A DNA stretch of 33,807 nt, taken from positions 16,494-50,300 of the forward strand of contig HF998498.1 in NCBI GenBank assembly GCA_000433775.1. Reading direction: 5' to 3'. This DNA is from Corallococcus sp. CAG:1435 (GTDB lineage Bacteria > Bacillota > Clostridia > Christensenellales > CAG-314). Below are positions 8,192 through 16,174 of this stretch, piece by piece. Every line of letters begins with the position of its first letter. The first letter of the stretch is position 1. The position numbers and the translations under genes were made by a program. A model generated the notes under the pieces. It was not told where the DNA came from and did not search any database. It was given only the letters and a program-made list of their open reading frames with translations.

Positions 8192-8267
8192 TTTTTTGCC
8201 GGTTTGTTTGTTTTTTGCCGAGAACTGATTTATTGCTAATTCGATAATTACTTTAACACTGCAAAAA
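8192..8267 (+). repeat. 76-bp direct repeat B, copy 2
   Basis: Second copy of the 8005-8080 element. It lies between two copies of repeat A, so the order is A1-B1-(diverged)-B2-A2. Confidence 0.9.
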
Positions 8268-8288
8268 GTCATCATGTTTTGTTAACGT

Positions 8289-8371
8289 GCCGTTTTTTAC
8301 CTGCAAACTGCACGACTTGCAGAAAATTTCCCCACCGCTTTAAGGTGGAAAATGATGCCCAACTTGTGAAC
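8289..8371 (+). repeat. 83-bp direct repeat A, copy 2
   Basis: Second copy of 7871-7953 with one substitution; both internal hairpins are preserved. The rest of the gap (8372-8698) holds a 99-codon open frame from TTG 8440 with no ribosome binding site or family resemblance, which I treat as non-coding. Confidence 0.9.
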
Positions 8372-8692
8372 GCTTTTAATTTGCACATTCCGTTTTGGTT
8401 TGTTTTTGACAACTAAAATGTAATGTAAAAAATTAAAACTTGCAGAATGCCCGTACGGCAACGCATGGAGTTGATTTGACCGTTGCGACCAAAAAAATAT
8501 TTCCCAGATTGCCGTTGCTTGCGTTGAGAACATTTCTCAATCGGCTGCATTGCTCACTGTTGCAATACAGGGAAGTTTTGGAAGTTGACGGTTGCAAACT
8601 GACGCATAAGTTAAACTGCAAGTTGCTGAAAAAACGTCGGTTTACGAGCAAAGGTTGCCGTGGAAGTTGTAAGCAAAAATCAAATATAACAA

Positions 8693-8720
8693 GAAAAAAC
8701 GGCAGACACTTGTCTGCCGT
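8693..8720 (-). terminator. sigE terminator
   Basis: ACGGCAGACA and TGTCTGCCGT (8699-8720) form a 10-bp stem followed on the minus strand by TTTTTT. It lies about 50 nt past the sigE stop. Confidence 0.85.
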
Positions 8721-8771
8721 ACAAAAAATGCACAGATAATGCCTGAAAACGACATTATCATTGCCGAAACG

Positions 8772-9476
8772 CTACACAAGTTTGCCTATCTCACGTTTAA
8801 GCCTGCTTATTATCTTTTTTTCAAGGCGGGATATGTAGGACTGAGATATTCCCAGCAGATCCGCCACTTCCTTTTGCGTTCGCTCGTCCTTTCCGTCCAA
8901 TCCGAAACGCATTTCTATTATTTTTTGTTCCCTTTTGGAAAGACGTGAAAGCCCTTCTTCCAACAGTTGCCTTTCCACCTGATTTTCCAAATGATTGTAC
9001 ACAGCGTCGCTGTCCGTACCCAAAATATCGGCAAGCAACAGTTCGTTGCCCTCGCCGTCCACATTTAACGGTTCGTCGAGGCTCACTTCCTGCTTGCGTT
9101 TGGACAACTTCCTGAGATACATCAGAATTTCGTTTTCGATGCACCTGCTGGCGTAAGTTGCCAACTTTATTTGTTTTTCCGCCTTGAAACTGTTGATAGC
9201 CTTTATCAATCCTATTGTGCCTACGGACACAAGGTCTTCCATGTCCAACCCCGTGCTTTCGAATTTCTTTGCCAAAAACACCACAAGACGGAGATTGTGT
9301 TCCACCAAAACGTCCTTGGCGGAATTGTCGCCGTCGGCAATGCGTTTTAGAAGTTCGTTTTCCCTTTCGGGGTCCAACGGATGTGGCAAAACTTCCGTTC
9401 CGCACAGGTAATGTACCGCCTTTTGCGACATGCACAGCCTTTCCAACAGTTTTTTCAACAACAACAGCGCTCTCAT
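8772..9476 (-). CDS. sigE: Sporulation sigma factor sigma-E precursor
   Basis: The 234-residue protein is the mother-cell sigma factor made as an inactive precursor. The first 25-30 residues (MRALLLLKKLLERLCMSQKA) are the hydrophobic pro-sequence cut by SpoIIGA. The rest matches sigma-E: ENELLKRIADGD, EHNLRLVVFLAKKFE (region 2.1-2.2), GLIKAINSF, TYASRCIENEILMYLR, SLDEPLN, and a region 4.2 helix-turn-helix TQKEVADLLGISQSYISRLE. The pro-sequence, the GNELLLADILGTD segment and the spoIIGA gene directly upstream favour sigma-E over sigma-K or sigma-G. The ATG overlaps the spoIIGA TGA in an ATGA junction, with GGAGG inside the end of spoIIGA. Confidence 0.95.
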   Translation of the reverse strand: MRALLLLKKLLERLCMSQKAVHYLCGTEVLPHPLDPERENELLKRIADGDNSAKDVLVEHNLRLVVFLAKKFESTGLDMEDLVSVGTIGLIKAINSFKAEKQIKLATYASRCIENEILMYLRKLSKRKQEVSLDEPLNVDGEGNELLLADILGTDSDAVYNHLENQVERQLLEEGLSRLSKREQKIIEMRFGLDGKDERTQKEVADLLGISQSYISRLEKKIISRLKREIGKLV

Positions 9477-10264
9477 TTTTCACCTCCGCTAAATTGTGCC
9501 GGCAAAAGCAATTCGTACTGCGTTTCGCATTTCACCGACGGTAACGCCAAAAACACCTTGTAACTTGTTTGTTCCACCTGTAATTCCGTTTGTACCGCCA
9601 CAACTTCTTTGGCGCCCGTAAGCGTTGCTACTTCCACACGGCGTGTTTGTTTGCAAAGCATTTTTTGTGCAAAAAACTCCTGTACGTTGCCAAATTTTTT
9701 GGTAACGAAGCACACAGGCAAGCCGTCGCATGTTGCAGTGTTGCCACTGTCGCAAAATCCCGTTACCGTGTAGGGCTTTTGCAAAAACACCTGTACTTTT
9801 TTCAGATAGGGGGCAATTTTTTTTGTTTGTCGGACAAACACAGTGAGGCTGTACGTCAAAAAGCAAACCAACGCCACGCCAAGGAAGTACACAAACAAAG
9901 GCACGGGCATGTTGTAGTACAGACCGTCGCCGTTGACATACTGCACTTTCAACAAATTGAAAATGCCCACTATTGCACCGCCCGTCACAAAGGTATATGC
10001 CAGAGTAAGCAAAATATGCCAAAAAAGTTTTTTGCCGAAACCGACGGTTGTTACGCACATAAGAAAAAGACACGCTGCTTTGGCAACGTACGACCAAAAA
10101 CCGCTGACGTACACTGTTGCCAAGGCACACACGGTGCCTACAAAGGCGCCTAACGCCATACGCCACCACTTAAAAGAAATTTTGAGGGTAACGCAGGCGA
10201 AAAACAGCAACAGACAATCCATTGTGAAGTTGTCCAGAAATGCGTATTCCACGTACACAGTCAT
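9473..10264 (-). CDS. spoIIGA: Sigma-E processing peptidase SpoIIGA
   Basis: The 263-residue membrane aspartic protease removes the pro-sequence of sigma-E after a signal from SpoIIR. Residues 1-145 hold several hydrophobic segments and start with the family signature MTVYVEYAFLDNF. The cytoplasmic protease domain follows, with catalytic D172 in FCDSGN. ATG 10264 is chosen because it begins the family N-terminus; the upstream frame of 64 residues has no family match. No strong Shine-Dalgarno is visible. It overlaps sigE by 4 nt. A 9-bp inverted repeat at 10314-10337 and a candidate promoter at 10480-10513 lie upstream. Confidence 0.93.
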   Translation of the reverse strand: MTVYVEYAFLDNFTMDCLLLFFACVTLKISFKWWRMALGAFVGTVCALATVYVSGFWSYVAKAACLFLMCVTTVGFGKKLFWHILLTLAYTFVTGGAIVGIFNLLKVQYVNGDGLYYNMPVPLFVYFLGVALVCFLTYSLTVFVRQTKKIAPYLKKVQVFLQKPYTVTGFCDSGNTATCDGLPVCFVTKKFGNVQEFFAQKMLCKQTRRVEVATLTGAKEVVAVQTELQVEQTSYKVFLALPSVKCETQYELLLPAQFSGGEK

Positions 10265-10313
10265 GCCCACATTGTAAAACGGAAGGAAAGTAAAAATATC
10301 GAAAAGTTTGTTG

Positions 10314-10337
10314 TAGCCGACACTATTTTGTCGGCTA
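10314..10337. repeat. 9-bp inverted repeat upstream of spoIIGA
   Basis: TAGCCGACA and TGTCGGCTA are separated by 6 nt, 50 nt upstream of the spoIIGA start. It is not followed by a T run on either strand, so it is more likely an operator or mRNA leader hairpin than a terminator. Confidence 0.6.
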
Positions 10338-10479
10338 GATATTAATTTACAAACGCACAAGGAAAATGCAACGAAACCGCCCTTAAATGCGTCAATTACT
10401 GCGACAAACACATTACATTCGTGTTTGCATTGCAAATACGGGCAAACATCCTTCAAATAGAAAGTGCAGCAGGAAATAC

Positions 10480-10513
10480 CTTTTACCTACTTTCGATTGC
10501 GATGAATTGTCAA
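10480..10513 (-). promoter_or_regulatory. Candidate spoIIG promoter with 22-nt spacer
   Basis: On the minus strand a perfect TTGACA (plus 10508-10513) is followed after 22 nt by TAAAAG (plus 10480-10485). The Bacillus spoIIG promoter also has a 22-nt spacer and is activated by Spo0A-P. No clear pair of TGTCGAA boxes is visible here. The rest of 10265-10624 holds no gene that I can see. Confidence 0.35.
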
Positions 10514-10624
10514 ACAAAGTGCAACAGTTAGAAAGAAAATAGTTGAATAAATCTATCGGCTTTTGGTAGTTCAAGACTTTCTTTATCCGGCGTTGCACGT
10601 GAAAGTATAATTCACCATTGCAAC

Positions 10625-10652
10625 AAAAAAAGAGCGTTTGCACGCTCTTTTT
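10625..10652 (-). terminator. Terminator of the spoIIQ-like gene
   Basis: AGAGCGT and ACGCTCT, extended by A/T pairs, form a hairpin with loop TTGC, followed on the minus strand by a run of T. It is 13 nt past the stop codon. Confidence 0.9.
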
Positions 10653-10665
10653 GATTTGTCGTCAA

Positions 10666-11328
10666 TTACGCCTCTTCTTCTACTTCACGGTAGATTTCCC
10701 CTTTCACATAGGGAGTGGGGTCCACTGCCTCGCCGTTTACTTCAACTTCGAGGTGAAGGTGCGCACCGTCGGAAAATTCGTACGACGCCGTTGTGCTGAC
10801 TTCGCCTATCACGTCGCCCTTTTTGACGGCTTGTCCCTTGACCACTTCCACATCGCCAAGCGACGCATAGGTGGCTACGACGTTGTCGCCGTGGTCGATT
10901 TTTACTACGTTGCCCATTCCGTAACTTTCATAGACGTCCACCACCGTGCCGTCATACATGGACACAACCTGCGTGCCTTCGGCAGCGGCAAGGTCCAAAG
11001 CGTTGTGCGTTGCCCATGTGTTGAGAGTTTTGTTGAACACAAACAACAACTCTTCGCCGTCGGTGTATTCCATTGTTACCACGGTGTAATCCACGGGAGA
11101 TTGAAAATACACTTTGATGAGTTCCGTCTTGTTGTCGTCGGGATTGTCTACGTTGTCATCGGGGTCGACGGTTACGTCAATGTCGGGATTTGGGGTATCG
11201 TTGCCGGGTGCAAGCGTAACCGCCAAAACTACCGTTGCAATGGCTATCACGCAAAAAATGATAAGCAGCAATGCGGCGTTGTTCTTCAAGAACCTTGTAA
11301 ATTTGTTTGTCTGTCTGGTAGAATTCAT
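10666..11328 (-). CDS. LytM/M23 family protein, SpoIIQ-like
   Basis: The 220-residue protein has a cytoplasmic N-terminus, one membrane segment (about 19-40), an acidic linker (D/P/N-rich, 41-66) and a LytM (peptidase M23) domain from about 78. The zinc ligands are present: H108 and D112 in THNALDLA and the HxH pair H190/H192 in GAHLHLEV, as in clostridial SpoIIQ and unlike the Bacillus protein. SpoIIQ sits in the forespore membrane and pairs with SpoIIIAH across the intermembrane space. Placement next to spoIIGA-sigE supports a sporulation role; a general M23 endopeptidase is the alternative. CGGAGG precedes ATG 11328. An imperfect sigma-F-like pair (GTATA, plus 11380-11384; GGTAAACAA, plus 11357-11365) lies upstream. 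Confidence 0.75.
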   Translation of the reverse strand: MNSTRQTNKFTRFLKNNAALLLIIFCVIAIATVVLAVTLAPGNDTPNPDIDVTVDPDDNVDNPDDNKTELIKVYFQSPVDYTVVTMEYTDGEELLFVFNKTLNTWATHNALDLAAAEGTQVVSMYDGTVVDVYESYGMGNVVKIDHGDNVVATYASLGDVEVVKGQAVKKGDVIGEVSTTASYEFSDGAHLHLEVEVNGEAVDPTPYVKGEIYREVEEEA

Positions 11329-11543
11329 TGTTAGCCTCCGTTTTTGTTTGTTGAGATTGTTTACCTGTTTTTTGCCGTTTATACCGATATTTAGCAAATT
11401 TTAATGATTTTAACTTTGGGTTGTGCAACCTGTATTGCGATTTTTGACTGTTTGACACCGTTTTATATGCGGTTTTTTGTTTTTTGTGCGTCTTTTTTGT
11501 CGCAAAAAGTCTGATACGGTAGCAAAAATTTGCGACGACACGC

Positions 11544-12005
11544 TTAGTAACTGTCAAGTATCAGCGGACTGCCCACCGTTACGTTTTTACCGTCGAAAGC
11601 AATCTGAACGTTTACCAAATTTCCGTCCAACCACACCCCGCCTGCAATTTTGTTGCTTTTTCCGCACAGCACAACGAGATTGTCAAACCGTTGCCGTGAA
11701 GTGATGTTAAGATTCAGACTGCGGACGACGTTCCAAAAGTCTTCGGTGTTGCCTTCAAACTTCACACTGATGCCCTGCACGTTGTCGCATTTGGCAAAAG
11801 TTTCAGCAAAAGTTTCCCTTTCACATTCCACCAAAAAGCCGTTGCCGACATTGATTGCCTGCAATGATGTTTTTGTGCAGTACACCGTTATTTTTGCGTC
11901 TTGGGAAAAGTGTATTGCAAATTTGTCGAAAGATTTAGGCATAAAGTACAGCATTGCTCCAAGTAGCACCACCGTTAAAGCCAAAATGTAAAATGTTCGT
12001 TTCAT
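11544..12005 (-). CDS. Membrane-anchored protein of unknown function (possible YwmB relative)
   Basis: The 153-residue protein begins with one hydrophobic segment (about 4-24, no lipobox cysteine seen) and continues as an extracytoplasmic domain of about 125 residues. Notable parts are ISVKFEGNTEDFWNVVRSL, VVLCGKSNKIAGGVWLDG and the C-terminal NVTVGSPLILDSY. I do not firmly recognise it. A remote link to YwmB is suggested by size, single anchor and location near sporulation genes, but this is a guess. ATG 12005 has AAAGG 5 nt upstream and is preferred over the upstream frame. It lies 215 nt before the spoIIQ-like gene, on the same strand. Confidence 0.65.
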   Translation of the reverse strand: MKRTFYILALTVVLLGAMLYFMPKSFDKFAIHFSQDAKITVYCTKTSLQAINVGNGFLVECERETFAETFAKCDNVQGISVKFEGNTEDFWNVVRSLNLNITSRQRFDNLVVLCGKSNKIAGGVWLDGNLVNVQIAFDGKNVTVGSPLILDSY

Positions 12006-12539
12006 ATCAACCTTTGATAATATTTTTGACCAAAGGACGCTTTTCAAACTGCGGAAAATAAAAATATTGTCGCATTTAGACAATTACCGTCGAAACGCTG
12101 AAATCGGGTTTCTACTGTTTTTGAAAGCAGAAACTTCCTTTGGAAGAACAATTTTCTCGATAAAATTTGCCCTGCCAAATTGACGGCGGAAATCAAAATT
12201 GAACTGAACTTTTGATAACGCAAAAACACCGACATGTTAAGTTGTTTACACTGTTTTCCGACGATTATTTTACCGTTTACCAACGGAAAACCAAAACGAT
12301 TAAAATTGAAACAGACAGTTGAAAACGCAACAGCCAAAATTGAAATTTTTTTGGTCTGCGTACAATATGGAAAAATTAAATACTGCTTTAACAACGACAA
12401 AACAATTAGCGCCGACAAAAAGTTGCAAACAATGTCCAGGACTGTTGCACTTGTTTGCCCCGCTTAAAACAATGTGTAATTGAAGGGCAAAACAATGCGT
12501 GAAAATCCGTAAATAACACTGCAAATAAAGTACAAAAAA
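12006..12539. other. Intergenic region, no gene recognised
   Basis: About 530 bases between PRPP synthetase and the anchored protein gene. It is AT-rich. A weak TTGAAA...TATTAT pair with a 19-nt spacer lies just upstream of the anchored protein gene on the minus strand. No ORF or RNA gene is supported. Confidence 0.45.
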
Positions 12540-12564
12540 ACAAGTCCGAAAAATTCGGACTTGT
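12534..12564 (-). terminator. prs terminator
   Basis: ACAAGTCCGAA and TTCGGACTTGT (12540-12550, 12554-12564) form an 11-bp stem followed on the minus strand by seven T. It is 18 nt past the prs stop. Confidence 0.92.
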
Positions 12565-12582
12565 GCTCTGCCTGTTGTAAAA

Positions 12583-13536
12583 TTATTCGTACAGTTTGGA
12601 CACGGGCAAATCGGTGTACACACGCTCGATTGCTTCTGCAAACAGATGGGAAATGGTAACAACTTCGATTTTGTCGATTTTTTTACTTTCCGGCAATTCG
12701 ATGGTGTCCAACACCACAACTTTGGACAAAACGCTGTTTTGCAAACGTTCTATTGCAGGACCGGAAAGTACGGCATGGGTGCAACAGGCAATTACTTCCT
12801 TTGCTCCGTTGTCCACAACGGCTTGCGCACCCTGACAAATTGTGCCTGCGGTGTCTATCATATCGTCAATCATAAGGCACACCTTGCCTTTAACATCGCC
12901 GATAATGTTCATTACTTCCATCACGTTGGGTTTGGGACGGCGTTTGTCGATGATTGCCAACGGCAAATTGAATTTTGTTGCCAACGCACGGGCACGGGTT
13001 ACGCTTCCCATGTCGGGGCTGACAATAATCATATCCTGCGGAATGCCTCCCTTGCTGAAATGCCTTGCCAAAACGGGCATTCCCATGAGGTTGTCCACGG
13101 GGATGTTGAAAAATCCCTGCAACTGAGTGCTGTGCAAATCCATTGTAAGCACCCTGTTTACGCCGGCTGTCTGCAAAAGGTCGGCAACAAGTTTTGCGGA
13201 AATGGGGTCCCTTGCACGAGCTTTTCTGTCCTGACGGGCGTAGCCGAAATAGGGAATTACCGCCGTGATTCGTCCTGCGGAAGCACGCTTCATTGCGTCG
13301 ATGATGATGAGCAAGTCCATCAGATTTTCATTTGTGGGACTGCACGTGGACTGAATGATGAAAACATCGCAACCACGCACCGTTTCTTTGATGCTGACAG
13401 ATGTTTCACCGTCGGAAAAACGGGAAACTTCCATTTGTCCCAAAGGCAAATCCAACTGATTGCAAATTGCCTCCGCCAATTTCTTGCTGGCATTTCCGGC
13501 AAAAATTTTGATACTTCCGTGTGTTTGATTCAGCAT
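12583..13536 (-). CDS. prs: Ribose-phosphate pyrophosphokinase (PRPP synthetase)
   Basis: The 317-residue cytoplasmic enzyme makes PRPP from ribose 5-phosphate and ATP for nucleotide, histidine and tryptophan synthesis. It has the full-length class I sequence: KIFAGNASKKLAEAI at the start, GYARQDRKARARDPISAKL (ATP site), DLHSTQLQGFF (metal/PRPP signature) and the phosphoribosyl motif CLMIDDMIDTAGT. ATG 13536 is chosen because GGAGGG lies 4 nt upstream and it gives the normal length. ATG 13563 is inside the promoter leader and lacks a ribosome binding site. The gene is monocistronic, with a consensus promoter and terminator. Confidence 0.97.
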   Translation of the reverse strand: MLNQTHGSIKIFAGNASKKLAEAICNQLDLPLGQMEVSRFSDGETSVSIKETVRGCDVFIIQSTCSPTNENLMDLLIIIDAMKRASAGRITAVIPYFGYARQDRKARARDPISAKLVADLLQTAGVNRVLTMDLHSTQLQGFFNIPVDNLMGMPVLARHFSKGGIPQDMIIVSPDMGSVTRARALATKFNLPLAIIDKRRPKPNVMEVMNIIGDVKGKVCLMIDDMIDTAGTICQGAQAVVDNGAKEVIACCTHAVLSGPAIERLQNSVLSKVVVLDTIELPESKKIDKIEVVTISHLFAEAIERVYTDLPVSKLYE

Positions 13537-13572
13537 ACGTCCCTCCGTCAGATACGTTTGCATTGTAGTTTT

Positions 13573-13601
13573 ATTTTAATATGACATTGAAAAAGTGTCA
13601 A
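13573..13601 (-). promoter_or_regulatory. Sigma-A promoter of prs
   Basis: On the minus strand TTGACA (plus 13596-13601) and TAAAAT (plus 13573-13578) are separated by 17 nt. The start would be about 30 nt before ATG 13536. Confidence 0.85.
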
Positions 13602-13759
13602 GCAAAATGCACGCCAACAGTTTTTTGCCAACGTCCGCCGACAAGGCAAAAACGCCTTTGCGCCCTTTACCTCATCCGGTGCCGATAAAAAACTTCAAAT
13701 TTGCAAACTTGCACAAAACAAACGGAACGACACAACGCAAACGCATTTCGACGCCTGCG

Positions 13760-14284
13760 TTACTTCATCCACTCACGGATTATTTCCAACAAGCGGGATT
13801 TGTACACAATGTTACCGCTTCCGTTGCCTTCGCCTCCGACAAAACACAACGGCGGATACACAACGCACCACCAGTTGTTGCCGCTGCCGGAGCCGAGTTC
13901 TATTATCAAAGCGTCGTACACGCCGCTGGGAAGAGTAAACCCGTTGTAACTTCTGTCGGGAAATTGTTCGGCGCACAATTTGACGGTGGCACGGTACTTT
14001 TTGCCCTTTTCCGCAAGCACCTTGTCGCACACCGATTTTATCCCGTCGAGGTGCTTCTTTACCACCTGCATTGCCTTTTCCTTGGTGGTTGCCTGCGTGA
14101 GATAGGGGGTGAGATAGTCGACGACTGCCGCTTTTACCGTGTATTTGACGCTTTGGTCGTCGCTGTTGTTGCTGTCGGCACGAATGTGAATACGCAAAAA
14201 TTCCGTATTGGTTGGCATTGAAGGCACGCAAAACGCCAACACTGCCACCAACACCACAACGGCAATTACAACTGCTTTTTTCAT
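13760..14284 (-). CDS. spoIIR: Stage II sporulation protein R
   Basis: The 174-residue protein is the forespore signal that triggers SpoIIGA to process pro-sigma-E across the septum. It has an N-terminal signal or anchor (about 4-22), then LRIHIRADSNNSDDQSVKYT, matching the SpoIIR core, then FTLPSGVYDALIIELGSGSG and NWWCVVYPPLCF near the C-terminus. ATG 14284 has AAAGGAAG about 7 nt upstream; the frame before it has no family match. A monocistronic gene lying 3.3 kb from its target pair fits compartment-specific control by sigma-F, but I could not fix a sigma-F promoter in 14285-14564, where I see no gene. Confidence 0.93.
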   Translation of the reverse strand: MKKAVVIAVVVLVAVLAFCVPSMPTNTEFLRIHIRADSNNSDDQSVKYTVKAAVVDYLTPYLTQATTKEKAMQVVKKHLDGIKSVCDKVLAEKGKKYRATVKLCAEQFPDRSYNGFTLPSGVYDALIIELGSGSGNNWWCVVYPPLCFVGGEGNGSGNIVYKSRLLEIIREWMK

Positions 14285-14557
14285 ACAAACACTTCCTTTG
14301 GTTTTGATGTTACAGTTGTTGCCTGCAAACAGACTTTCTATCAAACTTCAAAGTGATTTTTTTGACGAAAAAAAAGTTTTTGTGCCGCACTTGCCCCGTA
14401 TGTCGAAAATACGTTCTGACATTTGTGAAAACAATGTTGCGTTGAGTGTTTGAAACATCCGAAACATTGCACACACAATCACAGCCGCAACGCTCAACTG
14501 TCTTGCACGGTTGCAATTTTCGTAAGTTGAATTTTACAACTTATTTTACAATAACAA

Positions 14558-14604
14558 CAAAAAAAGTTGTGCAGACAAATTGTAGGTAACTGTCATGCAC
14601 AACT
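14558..14604 (-). terminator. ispE terminator
   Basis: AGTTGTGCA (14565-14573) and TGCACAACT (14596-14604) pair over 9 bp around a 22-nt loop and are followed on the minus strand by seven T. It starts 8 nt past the ispE stop. Confidence 0.8.
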
Positions 14605-14611
14605 ACTGATA

Positions 14612-15463
14612 TTACACTATTTGCACGCCGCATCCCACACTTTGGCACAAAATCGTGTTGTACCCCTGTTGTTGCAGTTGACGTGTTGCATTGCGTGCCA
14701 GAGTTTCCCTCTCAAACGCTACAAAATAGGCACTGCCGCTTCCCGTCATGCAGGGATGAAGTTGCAGATTTTCGCATGTAGAAAGATACTTTTCGGCGTA
14801 GTCGTTGAAACTTTGCGAAGCATGCTGTAAGCCGTTGCAAAACATTGCCGTGGCTTCCTGTACTCTTCCGTCGCACAGTACTTGCGACAAAATGTCGTTG
14901 TCGACGCTTGCGCCGACGGTGCGGAAACTGTCCCACCTTGCAAAAACGTCCTTGGAAAGAACACCCTGCGGAAACAAAGTTACGGCAAAAAACAGTTTGT
15001 CTTGAAAAGGCAATTTTTGCACGTCGTCGCCTTTCCCTTTCATTCGGCACAAACCGCCTGTCAGCATCATATTGACGTCGCTGCCCACCTCAGCGCAAAT
15101 TTGACGGACTTCTTCCGACGAAGTTTCCTTTTGGTGCAATTTGCAAAGACAATACACAACTCCGACGGCGTCGGCAGAGGAACCGCCCATACCTGCGCCT
15201 ACGGGAATGTGCTTTTCCACGGCAATGTCGCACCCGCATGTGCCGAAACGGCGTTGAAATGCCACGGCTGCCTTGTAGGCGGTGTTTTGACGTAGCGGAA
15301 TGTTTGTTCCGCTTACCGTTACTTCACTGTCGTTGCGCAACGTTAAACTGACGGTGTCAGAAATATCCACACTGACGGCAATGCTGTCGATAGGATGAAA
15401 TAAGCCCTGTTTTTTGTACACGTTCAAAGACAGATTGAGTTTTGCAAAACATTTTACTTTCAT
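14612..15463 (-). CDS. ispE: 4-diphosphocytidyl-2-C-methyl-D-erythritol kinase
   Basis: The 283-residue cytoplasmic GHMP kinase phosphorylates CDP-ME in the methylerythritol phosphate route to isoprenoids. Signatures are KCFAKLNLSLNV at the start (catalytic Lys 8), the GHMP ATP loop PVGAGMGGSSADA (87-99), the GSDVNMML segment with the catalytic Asp, and TGSGSAYFVAF near the end. ATG 15463 begins the standard IspE N-terminus, yet no Shine-Dalgarno precedes it. The -10 box lies only 12 nt upstream, so the mRNA may be nearly leaderless. Confidence 0.93.
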   Translation of the reverse strand: MKVKCFAKLNLSLNVYKKQGLFHPIDSIAVSVDISDTVSLTLRNDSEVTVSGTNIPLRQNTAYKAAVAFQRRFGTCGCDIAVEKHIPVGAGMGGSSADAVGVVYCLCKLHQKETSSEEVRQICAEVGSDVNMMLTGGLCRMKGKGDDVQKLPFQDKLFFAVTLFPQGVLSKDVFARWDSFRTVGASVDNDILSQVLCDGRVQEATAMFCNGLQHASQSFNDYAEKYLSTCENLQLHPCMTGSGSAYFVAFERETLARNATRQLQQQGYNTILCQSVGCGVQIV

Positions 15464-15475
15464 AACTTATTTATT

Positions 15476-15503
15476 ATTGTACCACAACACACAAACATTG
15501 CAA
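15476..15503 (-). promoter_or_regulatory. Promoter of ispE, possibly giving a near-leaderless mRNA
   Basis: On the minus strand TTGCAA (plus 15498-15503) and TACAAT (plus 15476-15481) are 16 nt apart. The start site would be near 15469, about six nt before the ATG. Confidence 0.55.
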
Positions 15504-15582
15504 ATAGTTTTGTAGAAATGCAAACAAGCACATTTGTACAAATGCAAAAATGCACAACTGTTAAATTTTTACACTTGTTTGT

Positions 15583-15779
15583 TTTGACACAGCAACCTGA
15601 CGGCGAGTTTTAACCGTTAACAACGTTTATTTGCCCATTGCGAGGGCGTGTGTGCCGCTTTTTTGTTGCAAGTGCGCTACGCCCTGCGCCCTTTCCATTG
15701 TCCGAAGGCGTTTACGGCATGGATTTTGTAAAATTTCAAGGCAATTTCTATTTTCGATGCATTTTTCCTATAATGCCCC
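15583..15779 (+). repeat. 197-bp tandem repeat, unit 1
   Basis: This is the first of three head-to-tail units beginning TTTGACACAGCAACCTGACG and ending CCTATAATGCCCC. It differs from unit 2 at only four positions. Inside is a possible stem AGGGCGT...ACGCCCT flanking a GTTGCAAGTGCGC loop. Confidence 0.95.
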
Positions 15780-15976
15780 TTTGACACAGCAACCTGACGG
15801 TGAGTTTTGACCGTTAACAACGTTTATTTGCCCATTGCTATGGCGTGTGTGCCGCTTTTTTGTTGCAAGTGCGCTACGCCCTGCGCCCTTTCCATTGTCC
15901 GAAGGCGTTTACGGCATGGATTTTGTAAAATTTCAAGGCAATTTCTATTTTCGATGCATTTTTCCTATAATGCCCC
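15780..15976 (+). repeat. 197-bp tandem repeat, unit 2
   Basis: The middle unit. It has GCTATGGCG where units 1 and 3 have GCGAGGGCG, so it has the most different central motif but shares its 3' end exactly with unit 1. An open frame of about 66 codons from TTG 15807 crosses into unit 3; it has no ribosome binding site and I do not call it. Confidence 0.95.
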
Positions 15977-16174
15977 TTTGACACAGCAACCTGACGGTGA
16001 GTTTTGACCGTTAACAACGTTTATTTGCCCATTGCGAGGGCGTGTGTGCCGATTTTTCGTTGCAAGTGCGCTACGCCCTGCGCCCTTTCCATTGTCCGAC
16101 GGCGTTTACGGCGTGGATTTTGTAAAAATTTAAGGCAAATGTCTATTGTTGGTTATTTTTCCACGATATTCCCC
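15977..16174 (+). repeat. 197-bp tandem repeat, unit 3 (diverged 3' end)
   Basis: The first 155 nt follow the other units with a few substitutions. The last 40 nt are diverged and one base longer. It is followed by TTTGGCACAGCCAAC (16175-16189), which looks like the decayed start of a fourth unit. Confidence 0.9.

Noticed and set aside
8440..8739. 99-codon plus-strand open frame after the repeats
   Set aside because: It starts with TTG, has no ribosome binding site, overlaps the sigE terminator and resembles no family.
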